46,707 bases of DNA, taken from Chalciporus piperatus (taxonomy: Eukaryota > Basidiomycota > Agaricomycetes > Boletales > Boletaceae). The notes beneath the pieces are model-generated. The model did no database searches. It was not told where the DNA came from and saw nothing but the letters and a program-made list of their open reading frames with translations. Positions 32,433 to 43,391 of this stretch are shown here, in pieces (within the stretch, counting starts at the first letter, position 1; each line of letters opens with the position of its first letter). A program made the translations under genes and the position numbers. The DNA is taken from positions 1 through 46,707 of the forward strand of contig JBBPTG010000192.1 of the NCBI GenBank assembly GCA_038093975.1, read 5' to 3'.

Positions 32433-33184
32433 CTGAAACAGATTCTTAGTGTTGCGGCTCTTAACGAACTGGAGCTCGAATTGCCAGTTCAGCTTCGCGG
32501 AGAAGCCTGCCAAGTTCTTGGACAAGTTCCCCTATGGCAAGATTCCCACTCTCGAGGACCCGCAAGGATGGAAGCTCTCTGAAGGAACATCCATCGCGCG
32601 CTAGTGTAATTAGTGTTTACTCAAAACATTGTGGCACATGGACTGATCCTTGTGCTAGTGAGCGATGTTGGCAAGAAAGTCAACCTTTTGGGATCCAACC
32701 CAAAGGAAGTCGCTGTTGTGGACCAATGGGTGCACTTTGTCGAACACGAGATTGAATTGCCGGTTCAGTACGCGATGGGTCTTGTGTATGGCTTCTTTGG
32801 TCCTTTCAATCGCGAAGTAAGTGGTGAACACCATGAATGATACAAAGATATGAAGAGCCTGACGCATCTTACGTCCCTGGTAGGCCCTAGACAAGTATAA
32901 CGAACGCCTTACTCGCGCTCTGGACTACCTCGAATCTCACCTCGCGATGCGTCCTTCGGGATGCTTGGCCCTGGCCCGCATCACTTTCGCTGATTTCATC
33001 CTGGCTGGGATGATTCTTACCTGCACGAGGGTCTCGCTTGGAGTTGCCCAGCGAGCCAAGTACCCAAACATCTTTGCTCATTATGCCAAGGTCACGCAGC
33101 ACGAGAAGGTGAAACAATACTGGGAAAGGAGGGATTTGTGGATGTTCCCGTTACTGAGGCCCAGACGGTCGCGTCGCCTTAAAC
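32433..33184 (+). pseudogene. Glutathione S-transferase (elongation factor 1B gamma-like) pseudogene
   Basis: Recognisable blocks of the GST/EF1B-gamma type: ILSVAALNELELELP, FAEKPAKFLDKFPYGKIP, LEDPQGWKLSEGTSIAR, LLGSNPKEVAVVDQWV, YNERLTRALDYLESHLA, LALARITFADFILAG and RAKYPNIFAHYAKVT. The N-terminal thioredoxin-like start is lost at the junction with the thioesterase fragment. The frame shifts by one base near 32,485 between the first two blocks. The exon after SIAR (donor or acceptor near 32,602-32,662) cannot be joined cleanly. A one-base loss near 33,122 shifts the last codons, whose original frame would end at TAA 33182-33184. With at least two frameshifts I call it dead. Confidence 0.78.
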
Positions 33185-33698
33185 TTATTCTCTTGTACCA
33201 ATGTGTGTCAGATCAGTTGTCGAAATATCACTGGGTTCCAGACAAAATCTGATGGCCACGAATGATTTCAAGTATGCATCAAGAAAGCAGACGGAATCAT
33301 TAGGTTGAGATCATGAGCGATTTGAAGCACCACGAGGCAGCGCAAGTATCCAGGCTTTGTCGTCATGGGGCACGCAGGAACAACACTGTCTTCCTAGCTA
33401 TGGAGTTACATATATATAATGATCGGGAAAACGTTGGTCCATGATGAAAAGTCAGAGACGAAAGGACGAAGTGCGATTGCCGGCGAACCGCAATACATGC
33501 AATCTCACTAATCTATTCAGTGCGATGATGTGCGAATCAGCGATCCAGTGTAATCCCCGGCAGCAGGACTACCGAAGCCTTGAAGCGGTGTCTATATGTA
33601 ATGCTCGGAAGCGCCCTACATCCATCGTCAACTTCACACAGACAACAAGTTCTACCCACCTGTCGCCCCTTGAAACGACCCCACTACACATCTTTATT
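33185..33698. other. Spacer before copy 6
   Basis: It contains the third AACGTTGGTCCA word (33,430) and, from about 33,600, the duplicated upstream region shared with copy 5, including a TCTATATGTAA TATA-like stretch near 33,590. No gene seen. Confidence 0.5.
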
Positions 33699-34402
33699 AT
33701 GAGCGCGTCGACCACAACCTACTATCTCAAAAACATGATGCAAAATAATTACGCTGGTGTCCCGCAATCCTTTGTATCGAACGGGGCCTATATTCAAGGT
33801 CTGAGGTATAGTGTCAATGATCCGATCGAGGTATGTAACATCTTCCCCCGGTCCCGTCTGATGTCGAGTCGCAACGGTCTTCCAGATGTTCGTCCTGACC
33901 CAACGTGAACCCGACAAATACACAATCTCCATGGGAACTTATACAGTTGTCCCAGAGGCAGATCCGATGAGGGTGATTCGAACCTGAAAACTATTTTTCG
34001 AAGCTAACTGTGGATGATCGTTTTAGGACCACTCGAATGTCGTGCTGAATGACAGTGACCAACTCCGACAGTTTACTTGGAGAATCAAGGTAAAAGCAAA
34101 GGACAAATATCCTAATACATACGGGTACAGATACGCTCGCTCATCTGCCAGTGTCACATATGATCAGACTAATTCTCCTCCAGCATCTCCACGATCCTTA
34201 ACGATCACGAATTCTACTGGACGCTCCGACATGATCGCTCAGGATGCAACGTAAGTGGTCCCGGTCACGAACCGAACAAGGGGCCCTATATCACCTGTTT
34301 CTGCAGATCATTCTGACGACTGTGCTTGTGGATGAATTAGTTGAATGCCAGTATTGGGTCTTCGAGGTTGCTAAGTTCACATACCAACCTGATGAAAGCT
34401 GA
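33699..34402 (+). CDS. Trefoil-like small protein, copy 6
   Basis: Model: 33699-33830, 33886-33972, 34027-34124, 34184-34250 and 34307-34402; 159 residues. It is a near-perfect direct copy of the gene at 26192, offset by 7507-7508 bases; differences are synonymous (for example TAT for TAC, CTT for CTC) or in introns. The same motifs are present: YYLKNMMQNNYAGV, YTISMGTY, NVVLNDSD, FYWTLRHD and CQYWVFEV. The copied block starts around 33,600 and runs to about 34,690. Either very recent duplication or gene conversion must explain the identity. No signal peptide; function unknown. Confidence 0.85.
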
Positions 34403-35607
34403 TTTACAGCCAGGAAGCGAACAAGTAAACCCCCAGCGCACTTCGTAGTAATTGTAATACCATCTTGTCGAAATGTCCTGGGTGCGCCATATTGAGATCG
34501 ATGCGCGCAATGACATCGGTCGTGGACGCGGATATGTTGAGTCTGCATACCGGTACAGCCGGGCTGTATTTGACTGGCCCAGTCGCGCTTGACATCGACT
34601 TCGTTGCGCGTTGCCGCTTACGGACGGTTACACGAGGGGGCGTCCCATAGATGAGGAGGAATTTCAAGCTACAAACCCGCCATTTGAAGGTGGGTTCGAA
34701 GCACAACGCAACCCCACAGTTTCTAGTTCCATCGGGCTGGTTGTGACTCGGTCCCACGTTCATCCCTCGTGTTGATCTTTTCTGACATCGGCGTGTGTTG
34801 TATCGGAGGCACACTCAATCGGTGAATGCTGAGTATCCATTTTCCGTAAAAGTCGACTCACAATCATGGAGGGAAGGAATAAAACCGCTTTCCACGACCT
34901 TCCATAGCACACGCACTGTCCCTCACCCTGACACGAGATAACATGCGAGTATAGGGTCATACATGATCAACCGAACGACGCTTCAGCAAAGAAATAAACG
35001 ACTTCCCGAACAGCAGAGGAATTACCTCGATGTGACCAGTCTCAGAAACACCCATGCAAAACAACTGATACTATAGAACTAAGGGACCCGGTGTCCACGG
35101 TCAATGGTCTACATCTAGAGCGTTAGTACATGGTAACGTGAGAATAGCTGTCTTGACCATGGGGCCATGGGGAATGGTGTCAGTTCAAATAATCTATAAA
35201 TGCGACACTCACCAATACCTTGGCCATGTTCGGGGTGATCCACCCTGAATGCGCACGAATGTGTAGGTCGATATATTTTGTCAGCGGCACTATGTGTAGA
35301 TCGTCGGAGTTAAATTGAATGCTTGTATTTTCATCCGGTTGCAGGAAAATTAAGCCATGGCGGATTTAGCGAGGCCGTTGGACATTGGATTTTATAAACC
35401 AAAATTAGACACTTTGGCCTTGAACGTTTGAACGACTGATGCCGCGTGTTTGTTTGGCAACAGCTTTAGAAACAAACAACCACATTCCCAAAATGGTATA
35501 CACCGTGGTCGCACCTGGTCCCTTGGTCGACTGTGTGTCAAATCAAACTTCCTCACCAGGCTAACAGTTCATTTTATACCAATTATCTTCTCTCCTCTCT
35601 GCTGGAC
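34403..35607. other. Duplicated spacer and thioesterase promoter
   Basis: To about 34,690 it repeats the sequence behind copy 5. The middle is unremarkable AT-rich DNA. From about 35,450 it is the upstream region of the thioesterase, also found at 32,070. Confidence 0.5.
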
Positions 35608-36547
35608 ATGTCTGCTTGCCTTCGCTTCACTCGGAGGGTATGTCCCTTTCCCTCCCACGCCGGTTCCAGCTTTGGCTTTACCTCACATTCAGGTTTGGAA
35701 GTCCTTCATCGACAACAAAGGTAAACCAAGCTATCTCTAAGACCTGAGCAATACTTAACGGCGTACCAAGGACACGATGCACAATGTTTTCCGAACGTGA
35801 GCACGCCTCTGGGGCTCTTCTCATCAAGTTGAGGATCGTGACAACGTGGCCTGACAGCTTGTCATTACGTGTGCAACCCCTGGTCTGGTGGAGACGAAGC
35901 TCAAGATAGAGTCATATAATAGTACGCTTTTCTTTCTCTCAACAAGTCATTGAATCATTGAGCTCGTTCCTGCAGTCAATAGAGTTGGGGTGGGTACACC
36001 GTACCTGTTATCATTCCTACTTCCACCGTTCACGATACTCAGACCGTTCATGGTGGTTTTATTATGTCTCTGACGGATACCCTCGGTTCCTTGGCCGTTG
36101 CCTCCAAGGGTCATTACATGACAGGTGTTTCAACAGATGTTAGCACTTCTTTTGTCCGACCCGCGGGTAAAGTCGGTGATATGTTAAGTGCAACAGCGAC
36201 CGTGACCGCGTTGGGTAAGGAGTTGTATATCGTTACGAACGTTCGTGTTACCAGTGGCCAATGGTTCTTAGGGAAAAATCTGGCTTACACCCGTGTCGAC
36301 TTCACGAACGAGAAAGGTGATCTTGTGGCTTACGGAAGTCAGTCCCAAACTTTGCATGACCCATATCCTCCTCTTTAATAAACCTTGTTTGCAGCTCACA
36401 CGAAATATATCGGGAAATCATCATCGGATCCCGTGAGTTTCCAGTCCTACATCTTCCTCATACAGTTCCTCACCGCGACATTGACAGAACAACGTGAAAT
36501 TTTCCATGGATGGTGAAAAGGTTCTGGAAGGAGTGGATGTTGAGTAA
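35608..36547 (+). CDS. Hotdog-fold acyl-CoA thioesterase, ACOT13/PaaI-like, nine small exons
   Basis: Model: 35608-35637, 35693-35720, 35771-35796, 35858-35921, 35976-35989, 36043-36214, 36272-36337, 36395-36432 and 36488-36547; 165 residues and every junction is in phase. The catalytic-helix block TVHGGFIMSLTDTLGSLAVA is the HGG(x)n(D) signature of the thioesterase-superfamily-member-2 group. TGVSTDVSTSFVRPAG, GKNLAYTRVDF and KYIGKSSSDP follow, ending VKFSMDGEKVLEGVDVE. The enzyme should hydrolyse acyl-CoA thioesters, probably in cytosol or mitochondria. Exon 5 is only 14 bases (NRVG) and is required to restore YNINRVGTVHGG. The intron at 36,215-36,271 is in frame and stop-free, so an unspliced read would insert 19 residues. 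The first three exons are less certain than the rest. Confidence 0.85.
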
Positions 36548-36844
36548 ATGAGTTCCTTCAGTTAAAACGGCGCGTACGTTGCTCTAAATCATTTTGCTTT
36601 TCAAATTGTAAATCAAACGCCAAGTGTTTGGCTGGCTGAGATCAGGAAGGAGATTCTTGCAGACAGGAAGATAATTCCCACTGTGACTGCGAATGCTGCA
36701 CTACCCGTCCATCCATGATCCAGCATAGCTTTATTTTTGTCTCCGATCCATGGCAGCCATGGCGAAATATCCCTGAAATGGAAGGCCAAGAAATGACGGA
36801 CTGTCTAAGGTTGGAGCCCCTGCCCAGGAATCACCTCACTCAGC

Positions 36845-37030
36845 TCATCCCTCCGCCTCTTCGCCTCCCAACTCTGATAAACTGGTCTCTAGTATCCCTT
36901 CATCGTCTAACTGCCTCGCTCTCTGCGAATGTCCTTTCGCAGTGGCTACACACATCGTCAGGAACAACGCGTTCAAAACGCCACTATCAATCAATATTCA
37001 TTTTGCACCACAACAGAAGACGCGAGGTGG
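36845..37030 (-). pseudogene. Relic of the ALG11 3' end
   Basis: On the minus strand this stretch resembles the last exon and part of the last intron of the ALG11 gene at 43,631. It keeps words such as TCGCCTCCCAAC, TTGATAAACT-like and CATCGTCAG in the same order, and a degraded ATAKGHSQRARQ-like peptide corresponds to ATEKGYRERARQ. The rest of the gene is absent and the frame is broken. It points to a past duplication of this part of the locus. Confidence 0.6.
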
Positions 37031-37043
37031 TCTACCTCGCGTC
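37019..37043. repeat. Inverted repeat, 10-bp arms, 5-base loop
   Basis: GACGCGAGGT at 37019-37028 is matched by its exact reverse complement at 37034-37043 with GGTCT between. It lies at the edge of the ALG11 relic. A transcription terminator role is not expected in a fungus; it may be chance or a scar. Confidence 0.7.
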
Positions 37044-37970
37044 CTGCCAGCACGACTTCGCCAGTCGCAGGAGCCGCTAGGCTATTTGTAGGCCTTAACG
37101 ACGTTCAGTGGGCCGCCGGAGCACAGCCTAGGCGTAACAATACCACGTGGTGAGATTGCGGGAAGATAACCTTTTTTAATTTATATGAACTCATGCCGTT
37201 TATTCCAATGTTCGACACTGGTGACCTGGTCTTGAGGCGGATGTAACCTAACAGAAGAAGAGAAGGAATGATATGACAAGATAAGGGGATGGCTTGCCGT
37301 ATGTCTGACCCCCGTCGGCGAAGGGTATATTGTGACGTTGTCGATGAGAGACCTACCGGCCAGATATAGTGCCGAGGGCTATACTCACCTACTGGTGCCG
37401 ACAACCTACTAAGGTTGGTTGCGTCTGCCTCATGTTTAGACTTCTGAGGGGGAGACCTGCCAATCTGCCAAGAGCCGATCGAGCCTAAGCTTTTCTATCG
37501 CGTTTCTGCTACTTTATTGAGCATGGTTCAGGTTCCATGCTAGTTTGGGTTATAGTGGACTTCATTTTGGTGATGTGCCAGCCAATCAGAGCTCGCAAAA
37601 TGACCGGGAAGATACCCACTGCGAGTTGCAGGCCACATTCCTGCAAAGGCACGGCCAATGCGATATTCCCGCGTATCTTGGAATACTTGACAGTTTGGGA
37701 CACGCGTGACATTCGCTCAGTGGCTGATGCGCTGTCTCATGACAGATCATTATGTGCGTTTTCAGTTGGTCTTGAGCTATGTTTGGGGTTCGTTTTTTTG
37801 CCTCGTTGAATCTTCATTGAAAGTCATGCCAGAAACATTCTTCCGGACCCTTGGCAGAATGCCACCGTGATGGCACTCCTTTGAAATCTCGGAGTCTGTT
37901 CAACTTGGGTGCGGTAATATAAATACAGTCCCTCGGAGCTCTGTATTCAAGTTGGTCTGTCTCCCTAACC

Positions 37971-39947
37971 ATGGCTTACTCTACACTTCCGTTGCTCGAT
38001 GCACCTGCTTTCAGAACCTCGACACACTTTCTTTCAACGAAAGAATGTGCCAAGTTGTCCTACGAGAGGGCCAAAGCCATAGGATTGTCATTCAGTAAGT
38101 TGCTGGGCCCCCACGGTAGTGCAATCACTCACTTGAACTCTTTTCGACGTGTGCAGACCTCTCTGTCGACGATATTGCTGAACTTCAGCCGGCTTTCTGG
38201 AAATGCCATTCAGACCCCATACTAGCAACCGACGGCGCAGCTGCGACCCTTCTAACAATCCAATACAACCTCGTCCTTGGAACATTATCGCACTATCTCA
38301 AACATCGTCCCGAGCTCAGCTCACTCGCAGATGATCTCCTCAAGTTCCGTAAACTTGGGCAGTTTATGCTGACGGAGCTTGGTCATGGCATCGACGCCTA
38401 TAACCTAGAGACTACGGCCACGCTGCTTCCAACTGGAGAATTCCTTCTTCATACCCCTCGACCGCAAGCCGCGAAGTAAGTATGATTGCGTGAACATAGA
38501 AAACCATCGCTTAGTCGTGGTCATTCCAGATTTATGCCTCCTACGGTTCCTGTGGGAACCCCATGTGTTGCCGTGGTATTCGCTCAATTGATCGTCAACA
38601 ATGTTTCTCATGGTATTCGGCCTTTCATCGTTGATCTCAATGACGGGACGAATATGTGTCCTGGTGTCTCTGCAAGGTAATATCAATCGTGCTGGTGATC
38701 GCGCGAGATCTCATGACATCATACAGGCTTCTTCCCCCACGCGGCGGAGCTTTTCCTGTCAATCACTCCTTGACATATTTCAACCGCGTTCGGCTCCCAC
38801 CCAATGCCCTCCTTGGTCAGATTGGCAACTCTGATGATCACCAATCTAACTTCTCAAACGTAATTTGGAGGGTGGCCGTCGGGTCGCTTGCCCTTGGCAT
38901 CGTGGGACTATCTGGATCGAAGTTCTCCTGTGTTATCGGTGCACGATACAGTGTTCGCCGAACAGTAAACGATCGCAAAGGGCAGAAAATTCCCATTATA
39001 CAATTCCGTACTCAGCAAATACCCGTCCTCACCGCAATTTCTCAAGTATACATTAATGAAGCATTCTCTCGCTGGGCCATCGATAAGTTTTGCGACACGA
39101 GCCTGGAAACTCGTGTTCGTCACGGTATCGCTGCGTGTGCGAAGGCAACAATGATACAAGAATCGCAAAGAGCGAACATCGATGTCTCCGAACGTTGCGG
39201 TGCACAGGGAATCTTCGGGGCCAACGACGTGTATCGAGTTTTTGTACGTGTTCAGTTTGTCGTGAGTGAACCCTATCTCATGCGATATGTCATACAGAAC
39301 GAAACACGCGGTATCGCCATTGCTGAGGGGGACATTCTCGCGCTCTCAATCCGTACGTATTCAAACCCGTCTCGATTTCGTGGTATTAACTATCTTTTCC
39401 TTCAGGACTCACCGTCGAGCTTCTCCTTGGGCGATACGAATTGCCAGCTTCCACTAATCCGACAAGCTTACTCGCACGATACGAACAATCAATTTTCGAA
39501 GAACTTCAGGCCCTGATTGTCGGCTTTGCCGGCCACCGTAACAAAGAGGTTAATCGACAGATTCTGCCACGATGCCAACCGTTCGTGGAGGCTATCGGAC
39601 GTCGGATGGCATACGATGCGGCCGTCGCTGCCGGAGTCATGCCATGCTTGACCGACCTCTACGTCGCAAATGCTATCAAGCATGATCCAGTTTGGTTCGC
39701 CGAAGAAGCAGGGATAGGACGTCGTGCACAGCGTGAAATGGAGGAAAGTGCACTCGATGCAGTTCTACCTCACATGGAGTCCTTGGTGGAGCAAATGGGC
39801 GTGATTCCGTACCTCGCCACGCCGATCATCTCGGAGGAAAACTGGGATGGTTTTGTCAACCAATTGCCCTTGTACGATAGCAGGCCTGCGGTGGAGAAGG
39901 GTTTAGAGGATAATCTTTTGATGCGAAAGGCTATGGCTCGTCTTTGA
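37971..39947 (+). CDS. Acyl-CoA oxidase / acyl-CoA dehydrogenase-like flavoprotein
   Basis: Model: 37971-38094, 38157-38475, 38530-38676, 38727-39243, 39298-39352 and 39406-39947; 567 residues, all phases agree. Family motifs: LGQFMLTELGHGIDAYNLETTATLL for flavin/substrate binding, QLIVNNVSHGIRPFIVDLND, YFNRVRLPPNALLG, CAKATMIQESQRANIDVSERCGAQGIFG and AIAEGDILALSIRLTVELLLGRY. These fit peroxisomal acyl-CoA oxidases, which start beta-oxidation by making the 2-enoyl-CoA and H2O2. The protein ends in ARL, an accepted variant of the PTS1 peroxisome signal. The intron at 39244-39297 (GTACGT donor) is preferred over the unspliced frame because it brings together GANDVYRVF and the AIAEGD block. The exact acyl substrate is unknown; acyl-CoA dehydrogenase is the alternative. 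Confidence 0.88.
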
Positions 39948-40291
39948 GTCGGATTCGTACTTCAAATTTCTCCGTTAATTTAGGGTGATATCTATTGATC
40001 CAATCTCTCAGCTACGTATCGCTTCACTAATGTCGTCTTATCTCCCCACAAGTCGTACCCAGATTTTAATTTACTAGCAAACCCTGTTCTAGAGGAATTT
40101 ATCGTAGCCATCTATTGCGTATGCATCCTTATGTAATATTACTTACACTCTCTTCGACCTTTGTTCGACCTTCAAGTTTCCGCCTACCTCAGGCTAAAGA
40201 GACTGGCATCAGCCCGCGATCATTTAGGAATAGCTGTGAAGTGACAAACGGGTCTGCATCTGACCGTCGACGGTTGACAAAACAGAAAACG
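39948..40291. other. Intergenic, oxidase to F-box gene
   Basis: 3' UTR of the oxidase and 5' region of the F-box gene. From about 40,165 the sequence (a TTCGACC/TTTCCGCCT stretch and a GTCGACGGTTGACAAAA leader) is shared with the region before the F-box copy at 46,015. Confidence 0.55.
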
Positions 40292-41955
40292 ATGGGCTTA
40301 GACCACAACTCTCTTGCACCAGAAATTATTTCCCACATCATTTGCTTTCTTGATCCTCTCGATGTCGTTCGGCTGCGACTGGTGAGTATCGTTTGATGGA
40401 AACGCGTCCCCTCTCCTTAAGTTGAGTCTACCCATTCACGAATCGGACACCAGGTTTCAAAGCAATTCCGTGACATATCCTACGATCCTGTAATATGGAG
40501 GACGCTTTACGCGAACGCCCGATTTCCTCTTCCACGTGGTCCATTTCCTTTCCAATCGACCCACTTTCTCGAGCGTACCTTGATTCGTTTGGCACGGTTG
40601 GCAGAGGCTTGGACGACCCGACCTGTCAGGGAGATGTCCAGTCTGACGATCCCGATCGAGGGATCGGCGACGAGGCCACCCATCGTTCTCTACGGAAGAT
40701 GGCTCCTGACCCAGATTCACCGTGTATCTGAGTCGGAGTCGCAAACAAAAATTGTGGCACACGACCTCGAGTCACGTACTCGGCAAGTCCTGGTAGCGCA
40801 AGGACCACGAATTAACTCGTGGGCCGCAGATTCGATCACCTCCATCGATGGGTGTATTGTCTATCTCGCGTTTTCTGTGTTCCGTGTTCACGATCGCCCG
40901 AAAGCGTGTGTATACCCGTTCATGATTCACGAGGTCGAGACGTCGTGACCCTGACTTGCCTGTCGATTTTTTTCATCAGGGACACGAAACTTGTTGCATT
41001 TCGGGTGAACATGGACACCGGCGAATTCCATTGCTGCGAACGTTTGGATGTTCCGACGACGTCCAACGAGGGGGTCACCATTTCCGTCAACGAGGGGCCG
41101 TTCGTCACCTTGCTGTCGCACGATTTGGTCTTCGATACCCGGGTACGAACGTTTTATGCGATACCTGAATTTAAAACGGAGTTGGTGCGTGCTTTTTGAA
41201 TTCATTCCCATCGAACGGAATGTTTACTCATCGCTGGATAGAATGTAGAGAAAGATCCCGATAGTCCCACCACACGCCAAGTTGTCCCAACGACGACACA
41301 TGTTCTCTTGTTTACCAATTTCCGTGATTCGCGCACCACGGAGCGGATGGTACTCGCTCAAGCGTTCGCTTCTCCAGTCCCTCTCGATCACTGCCCTATT
41401 GTTGCTGGTGACCTCCCACTTCAAGTTCTTCGTCTCAAATATGAATGCCTTTTGCCTAAACTGCACGCTTTCGCTCTGCTAGTTCGACACTCTGTCGTAG
41501 ATCTGAACATTGGATCTACGAAAATAAGGTTGATACAAGCTCATGGGCGCCCTCCGGCACCAAATTATACCTCCCTCGACCTGACACTGTGTAAACCCAA
41601 CGGCGATGCCGTCCTCCCTATGAACATAGAAATTCGGCCCCTTGACAAACTGGACGGCCGTGCAGGAATTCGCTGTCACTCCTTCCATGATGGATACGTC
41701 AGGGGAATCCATTGTCACCGTCCTTTTGGGGGTGCCAGTGGGATGTCCTTGACGAAGTTTACTGTGGATGCTAGTCAGGATGGATGTCCGGTCGTTCACA
41801 CCGGCGAGCCTGTACCTGTGGAATTTACACATGATGCTCTCTGCTTGGGGAGTTGGCAGCATTTCGATTGTTTGCGAGGGAGGATTATTTCGGTTATCGA
41901 AGCTGACAGGGCTACTGATGGGGAATCGAAGGTCGTCGTCGCTGACTTTGAATAA
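40292..41955 (+). CDS. F-box protein
   Basis: Model: 40292-40381, 40454-40944, 40980-41184 and 41242-41955; 499 residues, phases agree. The first exon plus the start of the second encode an F-box: LAPEIISHIICFLDPLDVV followed by RLRLVSKQFRDIS. F-box proteins bind Skp1 and bring a target to an SCF ubiquitin ligase. The remainder looks like a C-terminal substrate-binding region with repeated beta-type strands (TKIVAHDLESRT, SITSIDGCIVYLAF, TKLVAFRVNMDTGEF, GRIISVIEADR). Such domains are common in mushroom F-box families of unknown target. The intron at 40945-40979 is only 35 bases; the corresponding site in the copy at 46,015 lacks that GT, so this junction is the weak point of the model. Confidence 0.8.
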
Positions 41956-43233
41956 GAGGTATTTTATATACGATACAGTTGTCATCAGTTCTCTTGTAGT
42001 GTCTTGCATCCATATTTCTTCCTGGAGGGATTCGATCGACAATGTCGAGTTCGTCGTCCTCTCAAGCAGGTCGCACCACAGGTTCATATGGTATCGATCT
42101 ATGTAAACCGTGTCCGTTAGATTGATGAACGATTTCTCATTGTCCGACTTGGAGATCTTGAGCTCCCCCTTTGTTGGCATCCTTTGAGGCCACCCAACTC
42201 CTCGTTGCCAGCGGCAGGCCTTGGGATGAGGTAGAAGTGGATGTCCGTTGTTCTTTGTGTCGTTTCGTCAGTTTAGTTGCACGCAGTGACGTGTGCAAAG
42301 AGCCTGTGCTTGCTCATCATGTTATATTGCGGTGGGTGTAAGGCTCTTCCCTATGAGACCCCTCGGGGATGAATGGTTGGGCAAGATGTGAACCGAGAAC
42401 GGGTGGCATTATCTGGAGCATAGCGGACGATCTGGAACATACCTCTTGGTCAAAGGTCAACGTTTCAACACTACATGGAGTTGGATGATTTATTATGATT
42501 AGGTTCAATATCATACCCAAAAACCTTGAAGGAAAGACTCCCGATGACCGTACAAAAGAACAACATATGGGGTGATTATTCGAAATCAGCGAAAAACAAC
42601 ATAATCACATTGAATAGATGTACCTTGAGAATAGTGTGTAACCTGGATGATGGGGACAAGATCAACCCAACAGTTGTCAACCGAGGAACCTGAGATGGGG
42701 AAGAGATGACTGATGGGAGAGACGACGAGCACGACGGAGGTGTTAATAGTTAAGTTACCGAGCAAAGCCCATTCTATCATGGTAGTACATGCCAAACTCC
42801 TTTCCCATATTCTCGAATAACTGGCAACAGCCTTTGGAACGGCACCCAGTGTGGACGTTTGGACCTTCACATTATTTTCATGATTGCCGAGTCTAAGATC
42901 TGAGGGTTCGAAAGGATTTTCTGTTCATGATTGCGCTACAATGGCTCGGCCGCATCGCCAGTTTGTGATCATCGAACTTTTCTAACCGAGGGAAAAGGAT
43001 GCTCAACTTGAATGCGGTCAAGGGAGGCTCGGACGATGGGATCATACATCGCGGTCCCCTCATCGATATCGAAATCTTCAATGGATAGACATAGCTAGGC
43101 TCCCATCGCGACAACATCGCGACATCATGGTCTATCCTTCGCTTGCGATCCCTGGTCCGGCTTCAGCCCTCGATCACTGTGAGGTGGAAAACAGGTCTGC
43201 GTCTGCCCGTCGACGGTTGGCAGACGGAAAACG
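41956..43233. other. Gene-poor stretch of about 1.3 kb
   Basis: No recognisable gene on either strand; minus-strand frames here (41,479-42,180 and 42,586-42,870) are antisense or chance frames. A segment at about 42,915-43,005 is repeated at 43,390-43,560. The last ~70 bases resemble the leader of the F-box genes. Confidence 0.5.
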
Positions 43234-43391
43234 ATGGGTTCAGACGACTCTCTTCCACCAGAAATTATTTCCCACATTATCTGCTTTCTTGATCCTCTCG
43301 ATGTTGTTCGACTGGGACTGGTGAGTATGGTTTATGGAAACGCGTCCCCCTTCTCGAACCAATTCACAACTCGGACACCAGGTTTCAAAGC
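43234..43391 (+). pseudogene. F-box gene fragment
   Basis: The first exon (43234-43320, PPEIISHIICFLDPLDVVRL) and the intron match the F-box genes at 40,292 and 46,015. The second exon begins VSK at 43382 and then breaks off after about ten bases into the sequence also found at 42,920. No further F-box protein sequence follows. It is a truncated copy of about 160 bases. Confidence 0.8.

Larger units (their letters stand above)
36548..37970. other. Gene-poor stretch containing an ALG11 relic
   Basis: Apart from the ALG11-like fragment and hairpin listed separately I see no gene. Plus-strand frames at 36,715-37,150 and 37,537-37,809 and minus-strand frames at 37,105-37,712 have no family motif. 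The last 60 bases are the promoter/5' UTR of the acyl-CoA oxidase. Confidence 0.5.

Noticed and set aside
39262..39297. Short 36-base intron in the acyl-CoA oxidase gene
   Set aside because: A GTACGT donor 18 bases upstream gives a normal 54-base intron and a better family match.
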